Position numbers and translations under genes: made by a program. From Dichomitus squalens LYAD-421 SS1 (Eukaryota > Basidiomycota > Agaricomycetes > Polyporales > Polyporaceae): 64,000 nt of DNA. Shown here piece by piece: positions 46,601 through 58,586 of the stretch. Below the pieces are notes generated by a model. The model was not told where the DNA came from and ran no database searches. It saw only the letters and a list, made by a program, of their open reading frames with translations. The stretch lies in assembly GCF_000275845.1 (NCBI RefSeq), contig NW_006766886.1:1045245-1109244 (forward strand), in the 5' to 3' direction. Each line of letters begins with the position of its first letter. The first letter of the stretch is position 1.

Positions 46601-49600
46601 CATTCCCGTGAGGGTCGGTGAGGGACCGATCTCGATGAACCTCTCAAAGCGGTAATGAGCGAAAAGTATGTCCTGGGTCTCAATCCAGCGCACGGGGGAA
46701 GCGAACTGGTAGGCGAGAAGCTCGACGAGGATCACGTATGCGAGCTTCTGGCGCTGCTCCGCGGAGCCCCAGTTCTCCTGATCCCACTTGCGCAGGACCT
46801 TGTCGAGGCGGGGCGAGAGGGTCTGGTCGTAGATCAACTGCGCGTACTCCTTCGAAACTTCGAAGGGCTTGGCCACGAGGTTGGGCACGTATTTGCCGAC
46901 AAGAGTGTCGGGGTTGAGGTGGGCCGCGTTGATTTTCTTGGAGAGATCTACGTGATACGAATCAGTCAGCAACCATTCTCACCGTGGCTATGTTCGAGTG
47001 GACTCACATGCACGGAAAGGCATGACACCGGCCCAGAGGTAGCGAGAGTGGAAAGGTACATCAATGCCAGCAAGTGGGATAGTCGCAAAGCCACGCTCGA
47101 GGGTGATGTATCCCTCCTTCGCCTGCTGCTCCTTCGCCTTCGCGTAGCAAGAGTTGACAATCTCGCCGAGCATCTCCTTCACTTGATCAACGGTGAACTT
47201 CTCGGTCAACTAGGTAGACAGTTAGTCCATGCACAACATCATCGCAATGGATCCCCAAACCTTGGAAATGTCAATCTTCTCCATCTTCAGGTAGTTCAGG
47301 ACATTGGTCAAGGTCTGAAGTGCGATGAGCTCTCCAGCACAGACGTATTGTTGACCCTGGGACGAATGGTAGTGAGTGCAGGTAAGGTGACAAGTAGATC
47401 ACTGAACACAGTACCTCGACATTGAAGTTTACGATCTCAAGGAGACAACCGGTGCGCGACGCGATATTGTCGACGACCTCACGAAGGGCCGCATCGTTGA
47501 AAGTCTTCGAGATACGGCTCGGGTTGACGGCACACATAGCGTAGTTGGAGCGGTTCTCAGCATCACGCTCGACGGCGCGTTGCATGGTGATACCACGGTA
47601 GAAGACGACATCGACGAGGGAGGAGATGGGGAGGACGTCGGCAATCGAAGCGAGCGCAGAGTACTCGCCCAGCGAGTGGCCGGCGAACGCGGAGTCCTTC
47701 TGCACGAGCCCCTTGGAGCGCATGTCTTCGAATGCGGCACGCTCCGTCACCACGAGAGCAATCTGAGCGAATTGGGTAGCGAAAAGCAGACCGTTGGGGT
47801 GACTGAAGGTGTAGCGTTGGGTACGGACGTTGATGTCCCCGAAGAGCGGAAGCGTCTTGACGTTGCCTTCTTTGTCCATCGTGTCGTAGGTCATGTCCAT
47901 GTACCGCTGACGAATCGCTTGACCCTTGATACCACCAAAGTGGATGGTCTTCTCCTTCGGGTTGTTCTTGACGATCTCGACAATCGAGAAGCCATAAACC
48001 GCGGTCAAGTGAGCATCAGCGGCCTCCCAGACCGAGCGCGCCGCTGGAGAGGTGTTGTACAACTCCATACCCATACCGGGCTCCTGAGAGCCTTGACCGG
48101 TGAAGACATAGACAGTGGTTGGTTGAGCAACCTCAGCAGTCCCCACGAGCACTTTCTCGCCGCGGTCGTTCGACGTCTCAACATTGACAACAAGATTGCC
48201 ATCGCGCATGCCGATGTGCTTGATCTTGACGTGGAGTTCGTCACGGGGAAGAATCATGCCGACGAAAGAGACATCGTAACTAGAAAGGTAGCACAATTTC
48301 AGTAACATAGAGTGCAATCCTATGGACTGACTTACGCGACGACACGGTCCGGTCGGCCTTGCGCGACGACGTTCTCGACGTAGCGGCGAGTAGCAGCGCT
48401 AGACCACATGCCATGGGTGATTGTTCCTGGGAGAGCAGCGTAGTCGGAGAAGTAGGGGTTAACGTGGATGGGGTTGAAGTCGCCGGAGATCTTCGAGTAC
48501 GGCTCATTGCTCGCAGGAGAGTTGAAAGCCGCACTTGTGCTCTGTGTCAAGGTGTAGCCCTCGTTCGAGAGGGGACTAACGAGGCCTTGGGGCGCGCCGT
48601 GGCGCTTGAGGTACTCGACGACCGGGTTTCCGCGGGAGTCATCCTGAAGGAAGTCGACAGAGCCGACCTTGACAAGGCGCTTGATCTGGTCTCGGACATA
48701 GACCTCGCCCGACACGTTGACAACCTTGAAGCAGGTCTTGTTGCGGTAGGTCACCTCCGAACGGACACGGAAGATCAGGCTAGTACCGGCCTGGAGGGGC
48801 TTGGTCTCGTCGTCCCAATCGAACCACTCCTTCGACTGAAGGACGCCAACAGACGCTTCCGTGGGGAGCTCGACAAGGTAGTCCGGCTCTTCGGTCACCT
48901 CGAACGTGTTCTCGTAGTCATTGAAGCGACCACGATAGAGGAAGGAAGAAACGACCTCGATGACGCGTTCGTTGTCGCGTGTCACGAAGCCCTTGACCTT
49001 GACAGTTTTCCCTGCGTCGCTGTTCGAGACACCAACGATGCGAGCCTCAGCCTTGCAAACATCGCCGGCCTTGAGCAACTTGGCGCCCCCAAGGAGGCGG
49101 AATCCGTTGGAAAGATGGACGAGCTTGAGGAGATCTCCGTCGATGGACGCGGGGAAGATCGCCTTCATGATAGCCTGCCAGCGACTGTCAGTGATGCGAC
49201 AGTGAAACCCGAAGCTCAGGTCAACTTACCTGCCAACCAGTGACTATGGCAAAGTCCATGGGAGCAAGAGGCGTCTCGTTGCGGACGGACTTGAACGCCT
49301 CGCCCTGGTTCCCCACGACAGCGCAGAAGGTCTCGATATCATCCTCGTCGATGGTGACCTCGGGACCAGTGTAGACGTCGCGGACATTGATCTCAGGAAG
49401 GACCTCGTTGTCACCGAACCAGAGTTTCCAGTAGAACTCCTTGATGCGCTTGTTCCTGTCCTCCGCGATCTCGTGTATGGGCGCGAAACCCATGGCGGGC
49501 TTGTAGAGGTAGCGGAGGTGGAGGGGAACAGCACTCCCGCTACGCTCTTCGAAGATGGTGACGTTGATGGTGGAGGTCGACGCGTCGAAGACAGTCTCAA

Positions 49601-52600
49601 CAGCCTTGAACGAGGGGTCGTGTGTGCCTAACGAACGCGCAGCGCCATAGAGGGTGATCTTGATGGGCCGAGCACCGTCGGACTCCACGATGACCTTCTG
49701 GCCACGACGAGGAGCAAAGAGCCGGCGGAGCGGGTTGTCGATGTAAGCGGTGCCCTGAACAATGGTCGTCGAGGTGAGGAGAGCACGGGCCCAGCCGAGC
49801 TCAGGACCAGCGATAGTCTCAAGCCAAGCAGAAGTCTCGGGCACAGACTCGCCGATAACATAGGTCGCAGTGTTGCCGGACACAGAGGGGACGACGGTGG
49901 AACGCACAGAGCGAGGAGAGGGGCTGAGGTACTCAACGGTCGGGATCTTCGACTTGTCGCCGTTGTACAGACGCTCGACGAGCCTGTCGACGAGAAGCGT
50001 AGTAATGTTGCCGAGGAGGTCCTTGATGGGCTCATCCTTGAGCTTCGAATGCTTGACCGCGACGGGGCCCTGGAGAATGCAAACACGCTGAGGATCTTGG
50101 TCGAAGACCGCGTCGATGTCCTCCGCAGCCCAAAGCGAGTCCTGTAGTCATCAGGATAAATCATTTGGCATAGTGCGACAACGTGACACGACAAACCTTC
50201 TTGAACCACACCTCGAAATTCGCGTCGAGCACAGGGATGAAGGGCGCGGGCTTCTGGCCAGGGCGCTGGGAGATAGCGAGGAAGTAGGCCCTGTCCTCGG
50301 CGGCGAGGATCTGCTCAGTCGCAGCCGGATACTCCTTGAAGAACTTCTCGATGAAGTCCGTCGGCTTGTCGAGCGCAGAGTACGACTGCAAGATGGACGC
50401 CTTCTGGCCGTTGTTGAGACCAGCGAAACGCTCCTCGACACGACGGAGCCAATCACCGGTGAGGTTGCGGAGGGACAAGTCGATCCAGCGCTCTTGGTGC
50501 GAGACGTACATCAGGCGAACCATACGGAGAACGACCTCCTCGTATGTCATGTCCGCAATGTCCTCAACAACTGTGCCGTCCTTTTTCCAGCCGAACCAAG
50601 GCTTTGCGAAGTCGCGGTTGAGCTTGCTGATGATCTCCGAGCGGCGCTCAGTGACCCAAGCAAGGCGCTTCTCCTTGGGCAGCTTGAAGACAGTGTCGTC
50701 GAACTCCTTCCAAAGCTTGACAGCACGAGTAGCGATCTTGTGTATGGGCTCGCCGAGCTCCGAGCGGACTGTGAGGATACCGCCAGTCTCCTTCGCGTAG
50801 GTGCCCTCCCACTGCGCATCGTCGACACCGGACGCGGCAACAATGAGGTCCTTGACCGAAGAACTGGTGTGCGCCTCCTTGGCAACCATGACACGACTGG
50901 CGAAGAGGAAGCCGTCGAAGGGCATGGGCTGGAGTCCGTACCTCTCAACAGACCAGTCACCAGTGAGATACGGCCAGAGGTCGTCAGCACCACCGAAGCC
51001 AGAGCCACCGACAAGAATGAGGTTGGGGTGTTGGCGGATTGCGCCGTACGTGGAGATGATTGGCTGATGGAAGTCCTCGCAAGAGTGGTGACCTCCGGCA
51101 CGACCACCTGTCCACTGCATGATGATAGGAAAGTCGGGGTTCGCAGCAGCGATGTTCACGACCTGGCGAATGCCATCGACTGAACCTGGCTTGAAGGAGA
51201 CGTGCTTGATGCCAGCGTTGCGAAGAGCGCCGATGATCTCAGCCGCCTTCTCCGTGCTGGGAATACCGGCCGCAACACAGAAACCCTCGATAGGGAGGCC
51301 CTCACGACGCATCTCCTGCCAAAGCGGGAACTGGAAGCCGAACTGGCGAGGGTTGATATATAGCGCGTTGAGGGTGATACCGACACCGGCAGGGATCTTG
51401 GCCTGGATCTCGGCGACCTTCGAGCGTAGAGCAGAGGCGTTGTAATGACCACCACCCGCAAGCTCGATATGGAACCCAGCGTCGAGAACAGCGCTGACGA
51501 AACCAGCTTTGACAGTCGTGGGCGTCATGCCCGCTACCATGATTGGCGGTTTGCCGAGGAGACGGGAGAACGGAGTGTCAATATGGATGGTACCGTCGCT
51601 ACCACGACATATCAGTACGTGTACACAGCAGTCATAATCAACTGTACTTACCTCGTCTTGACGAGGCTCGGAGAGAACTTCTTGACCCACCACTGCTCAG
51701 TCTTGATGTTCTGAGCGTCGAAAAGCTCGGCAGGACCCTTGGCCTTGTCACCAACAACGACAACGCGGACACCGCGACCTTCCATGTTGCGGGAGGTGAG
51801 CGGACCAATACCACTGAGTCCGCCGGGACCGAAGTCAACAGCGTGTGTAGCGGTCTCGGGGAAGTTCGTCGCCTTGGACCAGTGGATGGCTTGAGTGAAG
51901 ATCTGCTCGCACAGAGAGCGAGTCAGAGAACCGGACACGGAGCGCAGATCGGAGCCTGATCGCATATTTGTCAGTATATACTTTGACATGAGCGAGTCAG
52001 TAACTTACCATCCTCTGTGTGGAACACTGGGATACCGAGGTCCTCCTTCGTCCATAACTCCTTGCTCTCAAGATCCTCCAAGACTTCGTCGGTAACAGCC
52101 TCGAGGTACTTGCTGTGGTACGGCACGCCGACCACCAGAAAACGGACGGAGAAGACGGGCTTACGCTGCGAGAAGGGTATCTTGCTTTGGTCGAGTCCAC
52201 TGGGGGCGCGGATCTTCCGAAGACTGGTGACGAGACCATAGAGAGCACGAGGGGGTCCGGTCACGACGAAAGCCTTCGGGCCGTTGTTGAGTGACACGCC
52301 GATCTTCGAGTTGTCAGGGAGGTGCTTGTTCGTCTTCGCGATGTGACCCTCAAGGTCCTTGAGGGAAAGACCGGTGATAGACAGCATGGGAGTAGGGCTA
52401 CCCTCACCACCCTCGATAGAATCCTGCACGATGCTGGGCTCGAGGGCGAGGACTGGGAATGCTTGTTGTCCACGAAGACCAGAGTAGAACGACCATCTTA
52501 GGGCCTTTGCCGCATTCTCGTAGAAAGACTCGAAGGACGTCGATGCAGCCGCAACCAAAGCGGACACGAGACCCTGAGAGTGGCCGGTAGCACCCTGCAA

Positions 52601-53723
52601 GCGGGAGCGAAGGTCACCAGGGGTGAGTTGAGCTACACGGCATACGACCAAGTACTGCGTGAGCTGAGTTAGGGCGATGAGGGGGAACGAGACGGGTATG
52701 GAGGCGAGGTAGGCGACTGAAGGACGTGGAGATGAGCCGGTGAGCCAAGAGACTACATCGAGGCCGTGAGTGTAGAGGGTCTCTTCCTCGGACTCTTCAA
52801 CGAGGGGAGAGAGTACTTCGCAAGTGACAGTAGTGAGGAAGGCAGCAACGTATGGCTTGTAAGTGTCATAGAGAGTTTGAAGCTCGTCGAAGTAGACCTC
52901 GTTGGTCCCCTGGCCTCCGAAGAGCGCGTAGATGGACGCGTGACCCCGCGTAGCCGCTGAAAGGAGGGCGCTCGAGGGCGCGCGAGGTATATCGGAGACG
53001 TTCTTTGCCTCGAGGGCAGCGAGTGCCTGGAAGTAGGAAGCGAGGACCGTCTTGCGGACCTCGGTGTCGAACGCGGCGACAATTACGTGAATGTCTTGAC
53101 TAGCTAGATAGGACGCGGTAAAGTACTTGAGTGCTTTGTGGAGAATGGAGATACGCGCCGCCGCGGACTGCGCGTCCTGGTCTAGTTTTCCAGCGGTGAA
53201 GCCCAAGAAGCGTGAGAAGAGCTCTACGCTCGCTTCGGTCGCATTTTCGAGCTGGGAAGTGGTGTCTATGGAGTCGTCTGTCGTCTGAACGTGCGTGAAT
53301 TCATCTCTTAGGACTTCTGCAGCAGTCCACTCGTCCGCCTCAGTGGAGACCGGAATGGAAATCTGTCATTGCGCCCAATAAGAGTTAGCACCAGCAGAGG
53401 GCATAGATTCGAAGCAGAAGAGGAAGGGGCGATCGTTGCATGCGCACATATTCGGATGTACCCTGTCGTTAGGGATGGGTCTCGCAACATGCGGCGCACT
53501 CCCGCGTATGTGATGCGCTCTCCACGAGCGAGGGCGCGACTTCACGCGTCTGGCGCGTGCAGACACACATCCGACGGCCCCATTCAACCGTCCCACCCTT
53601 TGCGCTCTCCCCAGCCCTCCGTAGATGCCATGAATAGCGCACAGTACTCACTCTAATGGAGCCGGATTGGATTAGGAGCGGGCGAGTGACGATGCCCTGG
53701 CCGGAAACTGAGGATTCAGACAT
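40643..53723 (-). CDS. Fused type I fatty acid synthase (beta + alpha)
   Basis: Cytosolic megasynthase making palmitoyl/stearoyl-CoA from acetyl-CoA, malonyl-CoA and NADPH. My model has 21 exons in phase and about 3918 residues: 53723-53652, 53362-52009, 51955-51652, 51598-50197, 50141-49230, 49174-48336, 48279-47415, 47356-47261, 47209-47008, 46947-45328, 45276-44214, 44158-43452, 43394-42884, 42831-42751, 42697-42487, 42430-42324, 42272-41858, 41802-41615, 41562-41475, 41421-40738, 40678-40643. Domain order: acetyltransferase (GHSQG, Ser about 286), enoyl reductase ([20 protein letters not shown]), dehydratase (DFNPIHVNP, His about 1585), malonyl/palmitoyl transferase (GHSLG, Ser about 1830), Ala/Pro linker, carrier protein (GGKS, Ser about 2247), ketoreductase (TGVGKGSIG, about 2726), ketosynthase (Cys about 3343, His 3580 and 3621), phosphopantetheinyl transferase ([12 protein letters not shown]). 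The beta and alpha parts are joined between the transferase and the carrier, with no stop between. All key residues are present. Confidence 0.96.
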
Positions 53724-54897
53724 TGCGTAAGGAAGGGGGGGAGGAGAACGTCGCCGTCTGCTTCGTGGAGAGAATGGGGAGGGAAGCTGAGTCGACGAGG
53801 GCGGAGGTGTGCAACCCAGACGAATGGGTGGTGCAGAAAAGGCCACGAGTGGTCGCCCGATTTGTTTTTTATAAGAGCTTCCCCAAACGCCCCCACTTTA
53901 CAGCAACCCCAACGGATCCCGGGCGTCAGAACGCACTCGCAGGCAAAGTGCGCACTTGAAAATTCCCAATATGGCATCACCGCCCCGCGCCCGTGCCTGC
54001 GAGCTGGGAACGCCTGATAGACGCACTCCCGATCGTAGTAGCTTTCCGCCTTTCCGGGCTCCCCAAGCATATGTTTTTTACGTTCGTGCTCCTCCAGCCA
54101 CTTGCAGCCTCTTTCCGCTGTTCGGAAACTCATCCTTGGCCCATCTCGTACCACATTGCATTTTGATTCAGATACAGGGAGGCACACATCTCGCCTTCTC
54201 CCCGACATGTGGACGCTGCGTGTCCCTTCGAGTGCCTTTGCTTCGTGCCAGGTTGTTTCCTCATGCCGATCCGAATCCTTGCACGCTATTCCGCGCGATC
54301 ACATCGTGGATAGGCTCTGGGATCGGCCAACCTCCGTGGTTGTTCTTGCCCAACTCCCTGGCAACCAGCTGAGGAAACGGAGCATCTTCCCAACGAGTGC
54401 AACAGCTATCTAGGTAAGCTGCACTCGGGATGGGGTGCGTTGAAGCCGAACTTGTCAGCTATGGGGTTGTGCTGAACAAAGCAGTGCGACAGGCATACGC
54501 GTGTCGGTTCGCCCAGCTATGTGTTATCAGAGGCTATCGGGGAGAGGACGTAAAAATGTGCAGAAGGTGCAACTTGACGTGTTTACTGGCCATACGACCC
54601 TCCACCTATCGATCCCTCGCGTACACTGCATCTGCGCTTAACAGTCGACTTCTACACAAATGGGGCACGAGTCACCAACGTTCGCTGATTGAGTTCGTGA
54701 GAGGGGCTAACATGGAGGATCGCGTACAAGATGTGCTACACTAGCATAAGACTATGTAGGTACGATTACTCTGATCGTAAGGTTCTGTCTATATATGTCA
54801 GCGTGAGTAAGGAGGTGAGCTATAGGTGTCTAGTGGGAGTCCACTATTATCAACGAGACGTAATCTAAGGGTTGCTGCTGGCAAATGCCGGCTCGTT
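53724..54897. other. FAS promoter region and RUS1 3' region
   Basis: 1.2 kb between the FAS start and the RUS1-family stop. It contains a TATA-like box at 53865-53873 on the minus strand. No gene is supported. Confidence 0.5.
53865..53873 (-). promoter_or_regulatory. TATA-like box of the FAS gene
   Basis: TATAAAAAA on the minus strand, 142 bp upstream of the FAS ATG at 53723. The 5' leader between them is pyrimidine-rich (CT) on the sense strand, as is common for highly expressed fungal genes. Confidence 0.4.
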
Positions 54898-56662
54898 CTA
54901 AGCAGTCCATATAACACGGTGGCCGAGGTCGGCAAAGCACAGCTCGTCGGTTCTCCATCCACGCTCATGGAGAGCTTGCTTGAATGCGGAGAAGTCTTGT
55001 TGTGCCTGCACGCGAGTTTCCGACAACACTGTCCGCAACGAGGGCGTTGGGCATGATGCGTCGCGAGAAAGCAAGCTGCGAACCGATGCCGCATGTAAAA
55101 TCGATTGAAGCATATCGTCGGTCGTCGCGTCCGGGTGGAAGAGCACAGATATAAGCGGGCCTCGTGGCGAATCACAAGGGAGCAGGAGGTAGCGGTCGTC
55201 CTGGACAGATGACACGGGTGTGAGCTTCGTCTTCGAAGTCGTGCCTATGTCGTACATGACTGCGGACTCACCTGGAACACTTGAGAGCACACCTGCCACG
55301 TGGATCGATCCACATCCGAGCTTGTATTCAGCGCATCCCCGACCCGAGGGGCGAGCGTGAGCCAGCGATCGCCATTATTCTTGTAAAATTCGCCAAAGAG
55401 GCCCGTCGCATGTTCTCTGTCCAAGTCTTTCTGAGACCCGACCACACCGTCATTCACGTACGTCTGGGCGAGGTGACTGATCCTGGGGAGAGTGAGCAGC
55501 TCAAAGGTGGCTACTCGCATCATGTAGGCCGTCATCGTCAAATGGAGGGGGACGGCCGCGAAGAATATGGCGTAAAGGTACGCGGGAGCGTGCGAGAAGG
55601 TCAACAAGCTGATGCCGGCGGCATAGCCAGCCAGCTGGGCTACTGACGCCTGCGACTCGTCCTTGGCTGCGACATCGCCGTCGTTCCCTTGCATAGAGAA
55701 GTAGCGTATGAACTTGATGTGCGTCGTGGACCAAATCTAATGGGAATGGGTCAACAGGATGTGCGCGTTGTCGGTAAGGTTGTGGCCGCACCGCGTTGCC
55801 TACGAGCTTGAAGATGTTTCCACCAGCTAATCAAAACCCTAAGTATCTTCTCCCGAGCTTGTGTCAGCTCTTGAATAATATTCCCACTCACCGGCGCAGA
55901 GCAGAAAGTTCAAAGGCGATGGTGCTATCAGCACGGTGGCAATTTGCAGACCGCTTCCCAGGCACCCAAGGACCTCCCCAAAGAGAGTGAACGTCTTTGG
56001 ATGGCTATCGAAGTATGTGGAAAAGTGCCGGATGAAGAACAACTTCGCAACCTCTCCCGCACCGTCCTTGATAATCCATTGCACTGCGACCGCTCCAAAC
56101 ACGCTGCCCTCTGCAGACATGCCCACAGATGTAAGGAGGGCTTGGTTGCACAGGACAGACGTGATAGTGGCCATGGTGGTCTCCAGAGCTTGAAGGGTAT
56201 GGAAAGACGCGTACCTAGCCACACGCTCGTCACCCGTGAAAGTAAACGGAGAAGACCGGGCACTCACGAGCTGTGTACCGACTGGGGGTAATTCGTCGGC
56301 AGAAACATCTGTCGCAGCCACGAGGATATCCTACCTGTGACTGAGTTTCTCCCCGACACAGCGACGTTCCCTTCTGTGGCCTCTGGGGACGCGGTATCCC
56401 TCCACTCCTTCCGGATGCCCGAACGCCCATCTGACCACGAGATGTGGCATTCTCGACCCCCTACGCGTTCGACAGCAAACGGACGCGTTTCATAAGTCCG
56501 TTCGCAATTTCTGGCGTACGGACTAGCTACCGAAGACTCTTGCCTAGTGTGTTCGCGAGGAGCTCTGCTAGAGAGCTTCCGGAGGGAGAACAGGGAAGAC
56601 CGGAACGCGTGGCCAGGACCATGCAAGCGCGGCAGAGTCCGCGTGAATATTGGTGTACGCAT
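54898..56662 (-). CDS. RUS1 family (DUF647) membrane protein
   Basis: Homolog of plant ROOT UVB SENSITIVE and animal RUSF1 proteins, whose biochemical role is poorly known. 506 residues in five exons: 56662-56268, 56214-55892, 55826-55792 (35 nt), 55736-55272 and 55200-54898; all in phase. Family hallmarks are the entry motif FLPTNYPQSV, the helix ALETTMATITSVLCNQALL, then AVQWIIKDGAGEVAKLFF, a hydrophobic segment GSGLQIATVLIAPSPLNFLL, GGNIFKLVGNA, and STTHIKFIRYFSMQGNDGDVAAKDESQ. Further hydrophobic helices (AGYAAGISLLTFSHAPAYLY) suggest an integral membrane protein. The C-terminal domain starts around QDDRYLLLP and contains VLFHPDATTDDML. The first about 100 residues are rich in Arg and Ser and could be a mitochondrial targeting sequence (inference). 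An ATG at 56740 would add 26 residues. Confidence 0.88.
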
Positions 56663-57311
56663 TGAATGCGAGAGTGTTCTACATATCGCAGACAATGCGA
56701 AACATGCACGTCTCGTCATGACCTCAGTTGGCTGAAGCATAAGTCCGTGGCACTCACACCAAACTCCGAGTCCGGGTGGGCAGTGTCCTGGGCAGCGACC
56801 ACAGCGCCAAGACAGATAGTAGATTGATTACGTGTAGCAGACTCAATAAGTCATATCCGTCTAGGAGTAAATGCGAAGGGGAGAAGAAGCTTGTGTTAGG
56901 CTGCACGGAGTCGTCGACAGCAGCCTTGGCGCAAGACGAGAAAACTTGTATCAAGTCCGACACTACCAAGGCGCCCAGCAACATGGCCGAGCCGGCCCGG
57001 CAGCCCAACTGGTCAGATATAGGCGCCTATGCACGTCCGCAACCGCCCTTTCTTCGAGGCTTTCATGGCGATTATATGCTTGTTCACTGTTCAAGCTCAG
57101 GCTCAGTATGTGATTGAATGTGAGTGCAGAAAATCGTTGTACTGGATCTACACGGTACTCGCGGATTGACATCACGCACGTTCGTCTCGGCACATCAAGA
57201 GGAATTGACAGATAGACTGCGGTGGCAGTTGGATGCCGTTACTGCTGTCCGGCCTTCCTACTAAGACGATGAGACCAGCTTTAGCGATCACTGTGGCCAT
57301 CCTCGTCTCCC
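56663..57311. other. Intergenic region between RUS1 and F-box genes
   Basis: This region separates two divergent genes and should hold both promoters. On the minus strand a hydrophobic frame (56754-57008) contains segments such as LLSLLHVINLLSVLALW, but it lacks a convincing start or splice partner, so I leave it uncalled. Confidence 0.4.
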
Positions 57312-58586
57312 ATGGACGACTCGATCGACTCCCGTTCAGATACAACTTCAGGCCCGTCTGCCATGTCTCTTGCGCTCCCCTGGGAGGTCATCGAGAGGAT
57401 CGTCGATCATTCATTCGGCTTTACGGCCACGCTGTGCAACTTCACTCTCACTTGCCGCCAGCTCTATCCCCGTAGCATGCACAATCTCTACGGCCATGTC
57501 ATCCTCGAAAGTAGGGACAAGCTCTTCGCTCTCTGCAACGTCCTTCAAGCCAAGCCCAAACTGCAAATCCTCGTTCGAGCCGTTGCGGTGCCCCTGGAAG
57601 AGTTCTCTCCCGTCCCGCTGTTGTCCATCCTACCTCGTCTCTATCGAGTCACGTTCCCTGACGGCAACAGGTACCACGATCTGAGTTCCGACGTTGCAAT
57701 TCACAACTCCACTCTCCTGTTCTGTCATCTGTATGGCAGCGGTATCAGGAGCCTGACTATCGAGTTCGTGCGGTTCTCAACGTGCAGCGCGTTTCTCCGG
57801 TTGCTCTCGGCATTCGTCAGCATCGAAGACCTGACATGCCGCAATATAGCTGTCGGCCTAGGGATCGACGCTGACTCACAACTGGTCCGGGTGCAGCACC
57901 GCTTGTCCCGGCAGCTGCGCCTGAGGGCACTGACAGTGAGGCGGACTATGGTCCTCTCTGCACTGGCTGCAGTCTTCCTTACGCGTCGTGGATTCATTTC
58001 CCACAGATTGGCGGGCGCACGGATTGGCGGGTGGCTGGCGCCTTGTTCACAATAGCTCAGCCGACCGTCATCAGCCTACATTTGTGTCTTAGACTCGAGC
58101 TTGAGGACGATGGTCAAGGTCTGTAAACCAATCCATCACATCCAAATCAAATTCCTCACGTCATCCACATTAGAGCTGCTGTTCATACCGCCTCAGCTTT
58201 CGGACTGGCCCCGTCTTCACTCCGTAACACTGCAGATCTACGTCGAAGCTGAGGCGCTTCGAGGTGCAGCTCAGATTTTGCGTTCTTTCCGGTCGACAGC
58301 GGTTAGAGAAATCACGGTGGACTTGGGCTTCCGCCGCGACGTCGGGTCATTGTATCGGCAATGTCGTCAGCCCACGAATATGGAGCTGTTGGCCGAACTG
58401 GAGAGAACCATCCTCAAGTACCCTGCATATAAGGTGTCGTTGTCAGCTGTTGGGACTTGCACCCTACACGCCCGGAAGCATATCTCTTGGAGGGAAGAAC
58501 TCGGACACTGTTTTCCTGCATTGCGCCAACATGGCCTACCGACGATGCGATTCGATTCCTGTGGGTTGTACTGCGGAATGCTCTGA
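57312..58586 (+). CDS. F-box domain protein
   Basis: Likely substrate-recognition subunit of an SCF ubiquitin ligase, of the type expanded in mushroom-forming fungi. Model: exons 57312-57935, 58007-58112 and 58174-58586, in phase, 380 residues. The F-box occupies about residues 18-60 (MSLALPWEVIERIVDHSF...TLTCRQLYPRSM). After it come leucine-rich-repeat-like segments (LTIEFVRFSTCSAFLRLLSAF, TVISLHLCLRLELEDD, LHSVTLQIYVEAEALRG). The end, WREELGHCFPALRQHGLPTMRF, resembles the usual close of this protein type. The 71-nt first intron has a GTGAGG donor and a CCCACAG acceptor; the second is 61 nt. The last 56 bp overlap the start of the WD40 gene in another frame. An alternative 52-nt intron (58561-58612, GTGGGT donor, CTCCAG acceptor) would fuse both into one 727-residue F-box/WD40 protein. 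Confidence 0.75.

Noticed and set aside
55245..55299. Apparent frameshift in the RUS1-family gene.
   Set aside because: A normal intron (55271-55201, GTGAGT donor, CTGTCCAG acceptor) joins VFQ to DDRYLLLP in phase, so the gene is intact.
56754..57193. Hydrophobic minus-strand frames between the RUS1 and F-box genes that could encode a small membrane protein.
   Set aside because: No convincing ATG, the candidate exons do not join in a supported frame, and the region must also hold two promoters.
57936..58006. Apparent frame break in the F-box gene.
   Set aside because: A 71-nt intron with GTGAGG donor and CCCACAG acceptor restores the frame; no pseudogene call is needed.
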